Below the pieces are notes generated by a model. The model was not told the origin of the DNA and made no database searches. It was given only the letters and a program-made list of their open reading frames with translations. The translations under genes and the position numbers were made by a program. From NCBI RefSeq assembly GCF_002215215.1, contig NZ_CP018632.1, forward strand, positions 2,290,501-2,354,500: a stretch of DNA of 64,000 nt, written 5' to 3'. Shown in pieces: positions 54,859 to 64,000 of the stretch. Numbering within the stretch: the stretch's first letter is position 1; each line of letters opens with the position of its first letter. The DNA is from Granulosicoccus antarcticus IMCC3135. Its GTDB lineage: Bacteria; Pseudomonadota; Gammaproteobacteria; Granulosicoccales; Granulosicoccaceae.

Positions 54859-56916
54859 ATGGACTCGGTGGGACGCTTATTCATTGCAGAGAAACCGTCG
54901 GTAGCCAAGGCCATTGCTGCCGAGTTAGGCAAAGCATCGCGCTCGGATGGTTATTTATGCTGTGGTAACGATGTAATCACCTGGTGTTTCGGGCACATGC
55001 TGGAATTGGCTTCACCGGATGAATACACGAGTGATGATGTGCCAAGGAGCAAAGCGGGCAGAAAGCGCTGGCGTGTTGACGAGTTACCGATCATTCCCGA
55101 TAAGTGGAAGTCTCATCCTAAAGAGACCGCACGCAAGCAACTGAAAATCATGGGCAGTCTGTTGAAACGGGCTGACCTGACAGAAGTGGTTCATGCTGGA
55201 GATCCGGACCGCGAAGGACAGTTATTGGTTGATGAGGTGTTGGCGCATTTCAAGAATCGCAAACCGACGAGGCGTTACTGGGTATCAGCACAAGATCCGG
55301 TAACGGTGCGTCGAGGCCTGTCATCGCTTGAAAACAATAGCCAGTATCAGGGTTGGGCTTCTGCAGCCAGAGCCCGTGCACGCGCAGATTGGCTCACCGG
55401 CATGAATCTTTCTCGTGCGTATACCTTGGCTAGTGAGCGTAGTGGTGCCGGGGCGTTACTCACCATCGGTAGAGTTCAGACACCGACGCTTGCACTGGTG
55501 GTGCAGCGTGATCAGGATATCGAGAGCTTTGTATCGATTCCGTTTTATACGCTGGAAGCTACCTTCATTCACAAGGTTGGTAAATTCTGCGGTACATGGC
55601 AGCCTGCAGATGATCAGGCTGGTCTGGATTCAGAGGGGCGTTTGCTGGACAAGGCGGTTGCCGATTCCATCATTGCCAAGGTGCAGGGTAAGCAGGGTGT
55701 GGTATCTGTGTTCAAGCAACAGAGGCGCTCGCAACCTCACCCGCTGGCTTTTTCGTTAGCTGATATAACATTGCTCGGATCCAGAATTTATGGCTTTAGC
55801 GCCGAAGAGACGCTCAAAGCCTGTCAATCGTTATACGAAAAGCACAAATTGACCAGCTATCCACGAACCGATACCGGCTACTTGCCCGAATCTCAGTTTG
55901 CCGATGCACCCACTGTGCTGGCCTCTTTGCGCTCGATGCATTCCGGTCTGCAAAGTGCAATTGATGGAGCCGATACCGCCATTCTATCGCGAACCTGGAA
56001 TGACAAACAGGTCACGGCACATCATGGCATCATTCCCACGCAATACAAATCCTCATTGAGCGCTCTGACAGATACTGAACGCAAACTCTACGAGCTTATT
56101 GTGCGGCGTTATATCGCCCAGTTTTATCCAGAACATCAGTTTATGGCAACAACCATCGAGGTCCTGATCAAGGCAGAGCGGTTCAGGTCCTATGGTAAGC
56201 GCATTCTGGTGGAAGGGTGGAGAACCGTGTTGTCCAGCGGGCATTCCGACAAGGAGCAGGCTCTGCCAGCAGTTGCATTGAAGGATAAGGTGGATTGTGA
56301 CAATGTCATGCGTCGAGATGCAAAGACCAAGCCGCCTGCTCGATTCAACGAAGGTACATTAATCCAGGCGATGGCCAATATCCATCGCTATATTGTCGAG
56401 GCTGCCCAGAAAAAAGTATTGCGAGAGGGTGATGGTATTGGTACCAGTGCAACCCGTGCAAGCATCATCAGCGAGCTTAAAAGACGGACGTATCTGGAGA
56501 CATCCGGTAAGCACATCATCAGTACTACATTGGGTCGTAGCCTGTGTTCTGCACTGCCTGAAGTGCTGAAAAGTGCCGTCAGTACAGCCGTAAACGAACG
56601 ATTATTAAAAGAGATTGAAACAGGGGCGCCGGAGTTTGATGCTTTTTTGCGAGCACACGAAACGTTCATCAGGGGACAGGTGTGCAGTGTTAATCAGAGT
56701 GCTATCGTGGTTAAAGGGGCTGAGAGCCAGCAGTCCGGGAAAAAACCGAAAAAGCGTCAATCGCTCGCGGTATCAAAGCACAAATGCAATGCCTGTTCAA
56801 AAGGACTGGTGCGTCGTCCCTCAGTCAAAGCCAAGGGCGATTGGTGGTGGGGATGCAGCGGTTTTCCGGAATGCAAGAATACTTACAGAGACAAGGCGGG
56901 TAAACCGGTGTTTTGA
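54859..56916 (+). CDS. topB: DNA topoisomerase III
   Basis: Type IA topoisomerase that decatenates replicating DNA. The 685-residue protein has the Toprim domain (RLFIAEKPSVAKAIA, HAGDPDREGQLLVDEV), the active-site Tyr in LTSYPRTDTGYLPES and a C-terminal zinc ribbon (CNACSKGLVRR, CSGFPECKNTY). ATG at 54859 or GTG at 54868 gives the family start; the frame also opens at a TTG at 54811. A plain chromosomal copy, next to but probably not part of the toxin-antitoxin island. Confidence 0.95.
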   Translation: MDSVGRLFIAEKPSVAKAIAAELGKASRSDGYLCCGNDVITWCFGHMLELASPDEYTSDDVPRSKAGRKRWRVDELPIIPDKWKSHPKETARKQLKIMGSLLKRADLTEVVHAGDPDREGQLLVDEVLAHFKNRKPTRRYWVSAQDPVTVRRGLSSLENNSQYQGWASAARARARADWLTGMNLSRAYTLASERSGAGALLTIGRVQTPTLALVVQRDQDIESFVSIPFYTLEATFIHKVGKFCGTWQPADDQAGLDSEGRLLDKAVADSIIAKVQGKQGVVSVFKQQRRSQPHPLAFSLADITLLGSRIYGFSAEETLKACQSLYEKHKLTSYPRTDTGYLPESQFADAPTVLASLRSMHSGLQSAIDGADTAILSRTWNDKQVTAHHGIIPTQYKSSLSALTDTERKLYELIVRRYIAQFYPEHQFMATTIEVLIKAERFRSYGKRILVEGWRTVLSSGHSDKEQALPAVALKDKVDCDNVMRRDAKTKPPARFNEGTLIQAMANIHRYIVEAAQKKVLREGDGIGTSATRASIISELKRRTYLETSGKHIISTTLGRSLCSALPEVLKSAVSTAVNERLLKEIETGAPEFDAFLRAHETFIRGQVCSVNQSAIVVKGAESQQSGKKPKKRQSLAVSKHKCNACSKGLVRRPSVKAKGDWWWGCSGFPECKNTYRDKAGKPVF

Positions 56917-57000
56917 ATAGTCCGGGTAGGGTAGGGGAAGATATGAAACAGGCCGCACCGACTATTCGTGTGCGGATGACTGTCGAGGGTAAAGTAGGGG

Positions 57001-57435
57001 TTACGTTGCCGGTGGAAAACTGCGTGCAAACAGACTTTCAAGCTGTACATTGGTCTGCAAGCCCACGACCGTATCTATCAGCTTACCTTTCGCATCAAAC
57101 AGTAAAAGGGTGGTTTTTTGAACACCATATTTATTCTGTAGCTCACGCCCTTCGGAGGTTGAGATATCAGCCAGTCTAAATTGAATTTCCGACTGATTCT
57201 CGAGAACGTTCAGAGAACGCGACTTGAGGCTTCGGCAATCAGGACAGCTGGTATCGTGAATTTGTACGACGACGGGTTTGCCTGCACCTATGCTGGTCAA
57301 GTCATGTAATTCGCGCTGTTGGGTGTCGTAACCTGAAATTGCGCCAGCGGCAACGCCCAGTACGCCCAGTGATACGACTGACTTGATCAGTAGACGACGC
57401 TTTTTTTCCATGGGCAATTGCTTGAAACGCTCCAA
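57001..57435 (-). CDS. Membrane-anchored thioredoxin-fold protein
   Basis: A 144-residue protein with a membrane segment (LLIKSVVSLGVLGVAAGAISG) near residues 16-36 and a periplasmic thioredoxin-like domain. DTSCPDCRSLK carries a CPDC redox motif. TTLLLFDAKGKLIDTVVG is the strand containing the fold's later part. The cis-Pro before the last strand is not obvious (VQKTT), which is unusual. Probably a thiol reductase or metal/heme-related factor; the partner is unknown. The 290 bases upstream (57436-57726) hold nothing I can assign. Confidence 0.75.
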   Translation of the reverse strand: MERFKQLPMEKKRRLLIKSVVSLGVLGVAAGAISGYDTQQRELHDLTSIGAGKPVVVQIHDTSCPDCRSLKSRSLNVLENQSEIQFRLADISTSEGRELQNKYGVQKTTLLLFDAKGKLIDTVVGLQTNVQLESLFARSFPPAT

Positions 57436-57726
57436 AGCGCCAGGGCTTGTGGAAACTTGTTTTTTTCGTTTGATGCTGATTCTCCCTGTTTATCTGTTTT
57501 CAGCTGGACTTTCTCCACGGCACCGCGTTTCTTGTTCTGTGTTGCGTATTGCATACAACTGAGCGAGCCAAGGTGCACGTGATCTGGTTGCGTCTGACAA
57601 CTATATGACCAGTTCGTTCACACCAAATTACGTGGATCGCAACCCATTGACAAGATTGTTAGTGTAATGATCGTTGTGTAATACAGACTTCAAGTCACTC
57701 GTTTGATCAGCTTGACTGGTCGCTGA

Positions 57727-58164
57727 TCAGTCGTTGACCTGCCAGCTATCAAGTTTGTCTGCTAACGCGTGCGCATCCGCTGTGCTGAAGGGCTTGACCA
57801 GGTAATCAACAACCCGAGTGTCGCTTAGTGCCTTTTGTCTGTCTGTGACGGCGCTGGAAGAGGTCAGCATCACGATAAAGCGCGGATCATCGGTAATGCT
57901 CAACGTGGCTAGTCGATCAAGCAAATCGAAGCCATTCATGACCGGCATGTTGATGTCCAGCAGCATGAGCATTACCGGGAATCGCTCTGGTTCTGCTAAC
58001 CGGCTGGCCGCGTGTTTCTCCAGAATTTCCAGTGCTTCCTTGCCAGACTGTGCAGTTTTGACGGTGTCGAATCGGCCACTACGTTTGAGCGCTCGGCAAT
58101 GCACCATAATGTCGATCTCATTATCATCGACGAGAAGTACACTGTGCCTTTTGGTGGTCATCAT
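57727..58164 (-). CDS. Stand-alone response-regulator receiver
   Basis: A 145-residue CheY-like protein. Acidic pocket VDDNEID, phospho-acceptor Asp in LLDINMPVMNG, Thr/Ser in MLTSSSA and Lys in YLVKPF are all present. There is no output domain. It starts four bases inside the kinase gene (ATGA overlap) and is its likely phosphorylation partner. It may feed a phosphorelay or bind a protein target, as in cyanobacterial-type and motility systems. Confidence 0.9.
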   Translation of the reverse strand: MMTTKRHSVLLVDDNEIDIMVHCRALKRSGRFDTVKTAQSGKEALEILEKHAASRLAEPERFPVMLMLLDINMPVMNGFDLLDRLATLSITDDPRFIVMLTSSSAVTDRQKALSDTRVVDYLVKPFSTADAHALADKLDSWQVND

Positions 58165-59654
58165 TGTGGTTTATCCGGCAAGCTGATACTGAATGTTGTC
58201 GGTTTGCGATGATTTGTGATCTGCACCTGGCCGCCGACTCTGTCGATATGCTTTTTAACGATGTACAGGCCAAGGCCGTGGCCAGAATGTTGCGCCGAAC
58301 CACGGGTAAATATCGTAAAAACGTCATGACTCAGATCGTTGTCAATGCCAAGACCATTATCACTGACTTCCACGACAGTACAAAAACCTTGTTTGAATGA
58401 TCTGACTGAAATTCTGGGTTCAGCTTCAGATTCATCACGAAACTTGCGAGCGTTCGATAATAAATTGGTCATCACCTGAGTGATGCGGGTTTTGTCTGAA
58501 TTGAGTGTTTTGACCTCCAGATGCAGTTCGACATCATTGGTAGAGTCAGGGTCGTTGTCCAGATGCTGAGTGGCACCGATTTCATGGATCATTGCGGCCA
58601 GATCGAGCTCAGTGGCGTTAACCGTTGCGGTATCGGCTCGTGCAAGTACCATCAGATCATTGACAAGATTGCTCAGCTTGAGTAATTGCCCCTCCGCCAT
58701 GGCTATCATCTCAGGCAACTGTTCATATTCAGCGTCTTTGATGTCCTCAGCGATTGTGCTCAATAAGCCGCGGGTGCTGGTGATCGGTGACACGAGATCG
58801 TGTGAGACGTGGTAATTGAACTGAGAGAGCTCATCATTGGCTTGCAGCAGTTCTTTCTGGGCAAGGTGCTGCTGAGTAACGTCGTATAACACTGCGACGC
58901 TACCCGAGATGGTGCCGCTGGCGTCGTGCCAGGGCCTGCTCTCGATTTCAATCCAGCTATCTACGTTTCCTGGTGACGATATCGCTTCGACTCGTCTCGG
59001 TGGCTGCATGCCCTCCATAGTCGCATCGATATCGCTTAGCAGAGGCAGAATTGCTTCCAGTTGATTAACGTAATCTTGCCCGAGAAGCTCTTCGATTGTG
59101 ATCGGTTGTGCGAGCAGGGTGGTCAGCAATCGTGCAAACTCTTCACTGCAGGCCAGAATGCGATGTGCGGAGTCGAACATGACCACGGCGCTAGGCATGG
59201 CTCTGACCAGTGTGCGCAGTGACTCTGTTGACTCCTTGCTTTCGGTCCTTTTTTTTGATGTTTGCGCGATCAGGGCAGAATCAGTCACGGGGCGGCTGAC
59301 ACCGACCTGTCGGACGACCTCTCCATCAGCGTGGATCGGACTCTTGATCGTATGCATATAGCGTACGGTGCCGTTTGCATCGGTGATAGGCTCTGCCGGT
59401 ATATCGATATTCAAGCCTGTTTGAAACACTCGGTGATCATCTTTGACGTATTGCAGAGTGTCGTCAGGATCGCTGTGTTTTCCATCGATTAGCTGGCGCA
59501 GCTCTTCGTTGGAGAGGCCGTAGTATTCACGAAATGTGCGGTTGGCCCATAGCAGACGCGACTTCGGCCCTTTGACCAGAACCATGTCTGGCATGGCGTC
59601 CAGAATCTGTTCGTACCAGTCAGCGCTGTGGGTCGTCGTTTGTTCGTCGGTCAT
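58161..59654 (-). CDS. PAS-containing sensor histidine kinase
   Basis: A 497-residue soluble hybridless kinase. A PAS domain at residues 12-130 (WYEQILDAMPDMVLVKGPKS) and a second at 145-265 (MPSAVVMFDSAHRILACSEE) precede a short linker. The HisKA box is FNYHVSHDLVSPITSTRG with the phosphorylated His. The ATPase has NLLSNARKF, DNGLGIDND and GHGLGLYIVKKH. No membrane segment is visible, so it senses a cytosolic signal. Followed by a receiver gene. Confidence 0.92.
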   Translation of the reverse strand: MTDEQTTTHSADWYEQILDAMPDMVLVKGPKSRLLWANRTFREYYGLSNEELRQLIDGKHSDPDDTLQYVKDDHRVFQTGLNIDIPAEPITDANGTVRYMHTIKSPIHADGEVVRQVGVSRPVTDSALIAQTSKKRTESKESTESLRTLVRAMPSAVVMFDSAHRILACSEEFARLLTTLLAQPITIEELLGQDYVNQLEAILPLLSDIDATMEGMQPPRRVEAISSPGNVDSWIEIESRPWHDASGTISGSVAVLYDVTQQHLAQKELLQANDELSQFNYHVSHDLVSPITSTRGLLSTIAEDIKDAEYEQLPEMIAMAEGQLLKLSNLVNDLMVLARADTATVNATELDLAAMIHEIGATQHLDNDPDSTNDVELHLEVKTLNSDKTRITQVMTNLLSNARKFRDESEAEPRISVRSFKQGFCTVVEVSDNGLGIDNDLSHDVFTIFTRGSAQHSGHGLGLYIVKKHIDRVGGQVQITNHRKPTTFSISLPDKPQ

Positions 59655-59944
59655 ATTGACTCTGCGAAGTGGGTCCGAAAGAAAGTCGAACTCTGGCTGT
59701 TATCAGTAGAATTCTGGCGCAGGCTGTGATTGTGTGCTCGGTGGTCGTTGTCCCTACATGAAGGGTAGCGGCATCACGAGAGTAAACATGAGGTATTGAT
59801 ATCTGATTCGCCTGTTTCTCGGCGCTCGATTGCAGAGCTGTGCGTTCAATCGATTGACCTTCATGCCACAATTGCCATACCGTTGTCTTTGAGAATCATG
59901 TCGCTTTTTGCAGGCGGCGATAAGCGAGTCACGAGAGGGTTGAA

Positions 59945-60853
59945 ATGACAAGCACGTGGATGAATGCGATTGACAAGTGCAGTGCGAGTGCACTGACTTC
60001 TGGTGATTTGCAACCGGTGCAAGTGGAGCAGGACGTTATGGAGGATGCCGGCATGCGGTTCGTCGTACGCTGGGTCTCTTCGCTGGCAGCCAAAGATGCG
60101 CTCAAGAATGATGCGCCCAAAAATGAGGTCAGGAACGAAGTCAAGGTTGCGATTCCGGGTGGGCCGCGTGATCCCGATTTCAACCCGTTCCTGAATCCTG
60201 ATCCGGAGTTGACGGTGGGAGCACTGGGTGATGAGCATGTGGTGATCCTGAACAAATTCCCGCTATGCGATCGGCATCTGGTGCTGGCGCGGCGCAGCTT
60301 TGAGGAGCAATTGCTGCCGCTGACGCGCAGTGATTTTGCAGCGCTGGCAACCATCATGGGTGAGGCTGGTGGCACCGGGCTGTACAACGGCGGTGCGGCG
60401 GCGGGCGCTAGCCAACGCCACAAGCATTTGCAGTGGATTCCAGCAACACACGGCAATGCAAGTCTTGAATTCTATGCTGCCGGACTACCGACTGATCTCC
60501 AGGAGCAAGAGGTGGCGACGCATGCTTCTCTGGTGATGAAGCACTGTTTTGTGCGTGTGAACTGTGGGCAGGACGTGCCGATAGATGCTGCCGCGGATAG
60601 CCTGTTCGCAGGCTTTGAGCGTGCCTGTCATCAGCTGGATCTGACGCCGGGCGTCGATGGGCTGCTGGCGCCATTCAATCTGTTAGCGGGCAACGGCTGG
60701 TTATTGTTGGTACCACGTAGTCAGGAATGCTTCGAGCAGATCTCGATCAGTGCGGTGGGTTTCGGCGGCACTCTGTACACCCGCACGCCTGAGCAGATAG
60801 AAGCCATACGTCAGGAGGGTCCCTTACGCGTACTGGCGGCTGTGAGCTGCTGA
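59945..60853 (+). CDS. ATP adenylyltransferase (Ap4A phosphorylase type)
   Basis: A 302-residue cytosolic enzyme cleaving diadenosine tetraphosphate with phosphate to ATP and ADP, or the reverse. The histidine motif is ASQRHKHLQWIP, analogous to HxHxQ in this family. NPFLNPDPELTV and LNKFPLCDRHLVLA are typical of the APA1/2 group. The last 70 residues (DGLLAPFNLLAGNGWLLLVP) form the C-terminal ATP-adenylyltransferase domain. A single gene; the 290 bases upstream hold its promoter. Confidence 0.88.
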   Translation: MTSTWMNAIDKCSASALTSGDLQPVQVEQDVMEDAGMRFVVRWVSSLAAKDALKNDAPKNEVRNEVKVAIPGGPRDPDFNPFLNPDPELTVGALGDEHVVILNKFPLCDRHLVLARRSFEEQLLPLTRSDFAALATIMGEAGGTGLYNGGAAAGASQRHKHLQWIPATHGNASLEFYAAGLPTDLQEQEVATHASLVMKHCFVRVNCGQDVPIDAAADSLFAGFERACHQLDLTPGVDGLLAPFNLLAGNGWLLLVPRSQECFEQISISAVGFGGTLYTRTPEQIEAIRQEGPLRVLAAVSC

Positions 60854-60904
60854 CGCTGTTAGAGTCACGTCAGCCTCACTAGCCGCTTTTATTGGCCTTT
60901 GTTT

Positions 60905-62044
60905 CTATGCCTTCAAACGGCAGAAAAGCGCGGCAGCGAGGCGTGCGCGTTCGACCAGACTATCGACTTCGATATGCTCGTTCAGTGTGTGCAGCCCTTT
61001 GCCGCGCACCCCGATGGAGTCGAGTGTTGCCAGGCCGAGAGAGCCGGTGAAGTTGCCGTCAGATCCACCTCCGTCGGAACAACCTGACATCTCGAAGCCG
61101 ATCTCGCCAGCGATTTCCTGGGCGATTGACAACATGGCCATGGTACCGGGCTGATCCGGCTCCCATACTGGACGGGTTACGCTCTGACAGACATTCATCA
61201 CCACGTCGCCAGCGTCAGAGTTGAGCGCCAGCATCATGGCCACACCTTCGTCCAGAAGTTCCTGCGTCTTGGCCATGCTCAACACTTCAGCATCGCAGAC
61301 TGATGATACGCAATTTACCCACTGACCCGCGTGAAACACACCAAGAGAGAAGGATCTGTCCTCTGTGGTCATGTTCTCGATTTTTGCGACAGATTTGGCC
61401 ATTTCGGCAATTGCCGAGCGGCCGTCTTTCAAGGCCCAACTTGCATGGCTCGGCCTGCCTCGTGTCTGAAGTTTGAAACGGGCTATCGCATAACGCCCGA
61501 TCACGGCACCCCCATCCTGACGAGCGGGTTCGGGAACAAGAATGTATTTATGCCGTTTTGCTTCTGTTTCGATCAGCTCACGGGTCGAGGGGGTACCTAT
61601 CTCTTCATCCGGTGTGAAGAGAACGGTGACAGGAAGAGAGGTCTCAATACCTGCCGCCAACAGTTTGCGCAGGGCATCAAGGTAGACATAATTGCCGCCT
61701 TTCATGTCCATGAGGCCGGGGCCATAGCAGATGTTTCCCTCCCGACGGAACGGCAGTTTCTCCAAGGTACCAATAGGATGTACAGTGTCGAGATGGCCGA
61801 GTAACAAGATGCCTCCCTGGCCTGTATTCTTGTGCGGCATGGTTGCCCGTACGCTATCACCAAGACCCATGCGTCCCGGAATCCGTTCGACTCGGGCGCC
61901 TAGTGCTGCCAGTTCGTACTGAACCAGATCCATCATGCGATTCACGGATGCAGCGTCGAAAGTCGGACTTTCAGTTTCGATCCAGGGTTTGAGTCCCAGA
62001 AGCATTTCATCTGTGTTAAAGGGCAGGTCAAGAGGGTTAGTCAT
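60905..62044 (-). CDS. M20 peptidase, glutamate-carboxypeptidase type
   Basis: A 379-residue di-zinc peptidase. LLGHLDTVHPIG (zinc His and Asp), GPGLMDMKGGNYVYL (bridging Asp), FTPDEEIGTPSTRELIE (general base Glu and zinc Glu) and the late HTLNEH-type zinc ligand are visible. A dimerisation insert lies at residues 180-290. It resembles the carboxypeptidase G2 group, removing a C-terminal Glu or similar residue; the substrate is unknown. ATG at 62044 fits better than 62074. Downstream of the second M20 gene on the same strand. Confidence 0.88.
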   Translation of the reverse strand: MTNPLDLPFNTDEMLLGLKPWIETESPTFDAASVNRMMDLVQYELAALGARVERIPGRMGLGDSVRATMPHKNTGQGGILLLGHLDTVHPIGTLEKLPFRREGNICYGPGLMDMKGGNYVYLDALRKLLAAGIETSLPVTVLFTPDEEIGTPSTRELIETEAKRHKYILVPEPARQDGGAVIGRYAIARFKLQTRGRPSHASWALKDGRSAIAEMAKSVAKIENMTTEDRSFSLGVFHAGQWVNCVSSVCDAEVLSMAKTQELLDEGVAMMLALNSDAGDVVMNVCQSVTRPVWEPDQPGTMAMLSIAQEIAGEIGFEMSGCSDGGGSDGNFTGSLGLATLDSIGVRGKGLHTLNEHIEVDSLVERARLAAALFCRLKA

Positions 62045-62124
62045 GTAAGCGGTCTCTGCATATGCCAGACTCACGCAAGGTGAGCCGGAGGTGTCTGAAA
62101 GTGATTAATCAGGGAGCAAGTGAT

Positions 62125-63291
62125 TCAGCTATTGGGTAGACGGGTCTCGACAATGCGCGCATAAATAGATGCACCTACAGGCAAAATGCCGTCGTCAAGT
62201 ACAAAGGCTGGGTTGTGTAGTGGAATGCTGCCCGCATGGCCAACCCGGCAATAGGCACCCGGGACCACCTTGAGCATATCGGCGAAATCCTCAGAGCCGG
62301 TCGACTGTTCAGTGGATTCCGTCGCCATGTCCGCACCGACGATATCGGCAGCTGCAGCGACATAGGCGGTAGTGAGTTCGGCATCATTTATCAGCACATC
62401 GAAGACGTTGCGCAGCTCTACGGTGATCTCGACCCCATAGGCCTGTGCCATTCCTGCGCAGAGTTCACGGATACGTGTATCTGCCATCTGCGAGACCTCG
62501 TCGTGGAAATACCGGACCGTACCCGATAGGGTGGCTGTGTCGGGTACTACGTTATAGGCTGAACCTGCATTGAACGTGGTTACCGATAGCACAATGGGTT
62601 TGTTCGGCGATGTATTACGACTGACGATGCTCTGTAACTGCTGGACCAGGCTAGTGCCGATGACAATAGGATCCTTTGACTGGTGCGGCATGGCGGCATG
62701 GCTGCCGGTACCTTTGATAGTGATATCAAAGAACGAGGCGCCGGCCATGGCTGGACCGGGAGTCACTGTCACAACGCCTGGGTCGGAATTAGGGTCGTTG
62801 TGCATGCCGTAGATTTCCTCGCAGGGGAATTTATCAAACAAGCCCTCACTGATCATGCGTCGTGCACCGCCCAGCCCTTCTTCGGCGGGTTGGAAGATCA
62901 GTACGACAGTACCCGCAAAGTCGCGAGTCTCCGCCAGGTAGCGCGCCGCACCCAGCAGCATGGTGGTATGACCGTCATGCCCGCAAGCGTGCATCCTTCC
63001 TGTGTTGGTCGAGGTATAGGGCACGCCTGAGGTTTCCTCAATGGGCAGGGCGTCCATGTCGGCGCGCAAGCCGATGCGGCGATTACTATCACCCTTGCCC
63101 TTGATCAGCCCGACCACCCCTGTGCCGCCCAATCCTTCAAACACCTCATCCACTCCATAGCTGTGAAGTTGTTGGGCAACGATGCCGGAGGTGCGGGTCT
63201 CTTCGAAGCCCAGCTCGGGGTGGGCATGAAAATCCTGACGGATTTGTGTCAATTCTGGGGCAAATGCTTCGATCTGAGGGATAACGTTCAT
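62125..63291 (-). CDS. M20D amidohydrolase (hippurate/aminoacylase type)
   Basis: A 388-residue metalloenzyme hydrolysing N-acyl amino acids or small amides. The family metal-ligand motif CGHDGHTTMLLGAARYLAE and FQPAEEGLGGARRMI are clear, as are ADMDALPIEE and HNDPNSDPG. The start overlaps the ABC ATPase stop by four bases. With the peptide ABC ATPase and the second M20 gene it suggests an uptake-and-cleave unit for acylated or small peptides. Confidence 0.9.
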   Translation of the reverse strand: MNVIPQIEAFAPELTQIRQDFHAHPELGFEETRTSGIVAQQLHSYGVDEVFEGLGGTGVVGLIKGKGDSNRRIGLRADMDALPIEETSGVPYTSTNTGRMHACGHDGHTTMLLGAARYLAETRDFAGTVVLIFQPAEEGLGGARRMISEGLFDKFPCEEIYGMHNDPNSDPGVVTVTPGPAMAGASFFDITIKGTGSHAAMPHQSKDPIVIGTSLVQQLQSIVSRNTSPNKPIVLSVTTFNAGSAYNVVPDTATLSGTVRYFHDEVSQMADTRIRELCAGMAQAYGVEITVELRNVFDVLINDAELTTAYVAAAADIVGADMATESTEQSTGSEDFADMLKVVPGAYCRVGHAGSIPLHNPAFVLDDGILPVGASIYARIVETRLPNS

Positions 63292-64000
63292 GCTGCAGTT
63301 CCTGTAAAAGTTGAGGCGCGATCCAGCGCGCAGAAATTGGCGAAATCCCAGTCACGTCCAGGGGCTGCCTCTATCAGATTTCTTGTGTAGTCGTGGTGTG
63401 GGCTGGCCAGTACCTCGCCAGCGGGCCCGTGTTCTACGACCAGTCCCTTTTGCATCACCAGAACTTCATCGCATATCTGCGCCGCGACACGCAGATCGTG
63501 GGTAATGAAGAGCATGGCGACACCAAATTTGTCCTGAATGTCGTCAAGCAGATCCAGAACCTGTGCCTGTACGCTGACATCGAGTGCCGACACCGCTTCA
63601 TCCGCAACCAGTAGGTCAGGTTTCATGGCCACGGCTCGTGCTATAGCGATTCGTTGACGTTGCCCGCCCGAGAACTGATGAGGATAACGCTCCAGAGCAT
63701 CGCGAGGCAGGTCCACCAGTTCCATTAGCTCGGCAGCATGCTCCATGGCCACTTCGCGGGAGGTGCCGAAGTTAATGGGCCCTTCGCACAAGCTGCGTGC
63801 GACGGTCCAGCGCGGGTTGAGTGAGCGGTAGGGGTCCTGAAAGACAATCTGAAAATGTTTGCGATGCGGCTGCAATTGGCGGCGGGTGAGTTGGGCTATC
63901 TCTGAACCTGCGATGGTGATCTTGCCCGCGGTAGGATCAATCAGCCGCATGATACAGCGTGCCACTGTGGATTTACCGGATCCTGACTCACCGACGATTC
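63288..64000 (-). CDS. Oligopeptide ABC transporter ATPase (partial)
   Basis: C-terminal part of a DppF/OppF-type ATPase, truncated by the window end. The Walker A GESGSGKSTVARC is readable on the minus strand up to 64000. QFSGGQRQRIAIARAV is the signature and LLVADEAVSALDVSVQAQ the Walker B with D-loop. HDLRVAAQICDEVLVMQKG contains the switch His. The N-terminal part and its permease partners must lie to the right of the window. Coupled to the M20D gene. Confidence 0.92.
   Translation of the reverse strand, partial: IVGESGSGKSTVARCIMRLIDPTAGKITIAGSEIAQLTRRQLQPHRKHFQIVFQDPYRSLNPRWTVARSLCEGPINFGTSREVAMEHAAELMELVDLPRDALERYPHQFSGGQRQRIAIARAVAMKPDLLVADEAVSALDVSVQAQVLDLLDDIQDKFGVAMLFITHDLRVAAQICDEVLVMQKGLVVEHGPAGEVLASPHHDYTRNLIEAAPGRDWDFANFCALDRASTFTGTAA

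Overview
The window reads as chromosome of a free-living, probably marine, gammaproteobacterium. The basis is the miaB-phoH-ybeY-ybeX-lnt block, an Rsd/AlgQ-type sigma-70 regulator, lgt-thyA, gcvT-H-P, a fused cysNC and several quaternary-amine transporters. A Granulosicoccus-like or related deep-branching lineage is my guess from overall gene content; I could not test it. No rRNA, tRNA or CRISPR array was seen.

Layout. 1-2047 is AT-rich and almost gene-free. 2048-7481 is a translationally coupled four-gene operon: three tyrosine-recombinase-type proteins and a small helical protein. It looks like the terminal module of a mobile element lying against the housekeeping gene ssb (7549-8037). 8107-13419 carries a secreted propeller-like protein, a DUF2058 protein, a DUF4403 lipoprotein, a Nu-class-like glutathione transferase and an EamA exporter. 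13595-19458 links the methyl cycle (metK, ahcY) to an ABC transporter of the glycine-betaine type. 19436-24965 holds a glycosyltransferase, a DUF2189 membrane protein, a BNR-repeat lipoprotein and a phytase-like secreted protein with a good Pho box. 25496-29938 holds a double-DUF1127 protein and sulfate activation, where CysD carries a decayed IS630-type transposase at its N-terminus. 30107-35380 is the miaB to lnt operon, followed by gcvTHP (35498-39943), a small outer-membrane barrel, a sulfotransferase, hemL, rubredoxin-fbp-ycgN, rsd, rlmI, lgt and thyA.

48246-52260 is an accessory island: hipBA and abiE toxin-antitoxin pairs. A second, 96 percent identical copy of the last 273 bp of thyA lies between the two pairs. 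The hipBA promoter carries three operator-like elements spaced exactly 50 bp apart. Chromosomal content resumes with a BCCT transporter, topB, a thioredoxin-fold protein, a histidine kinase plus stand-alone receiver, an Ap4A phosphorylase-type enzyme, two M20 peptidases and a peptide ABC ATPase cut by the window end.

How the genes fit together. Betaine-type uptake (ABC and BCCT), metK/ahcY and the glycine cleavage genes suggest a cell that imports methylated osmolytes and runs active one-carbon metabolism. The strongest candidates for something undescribed are the four-gene recombinase module, the transposase-CysD fusion with its flanking inverted repeat, and the hipBA/thyA island with its phased operators.
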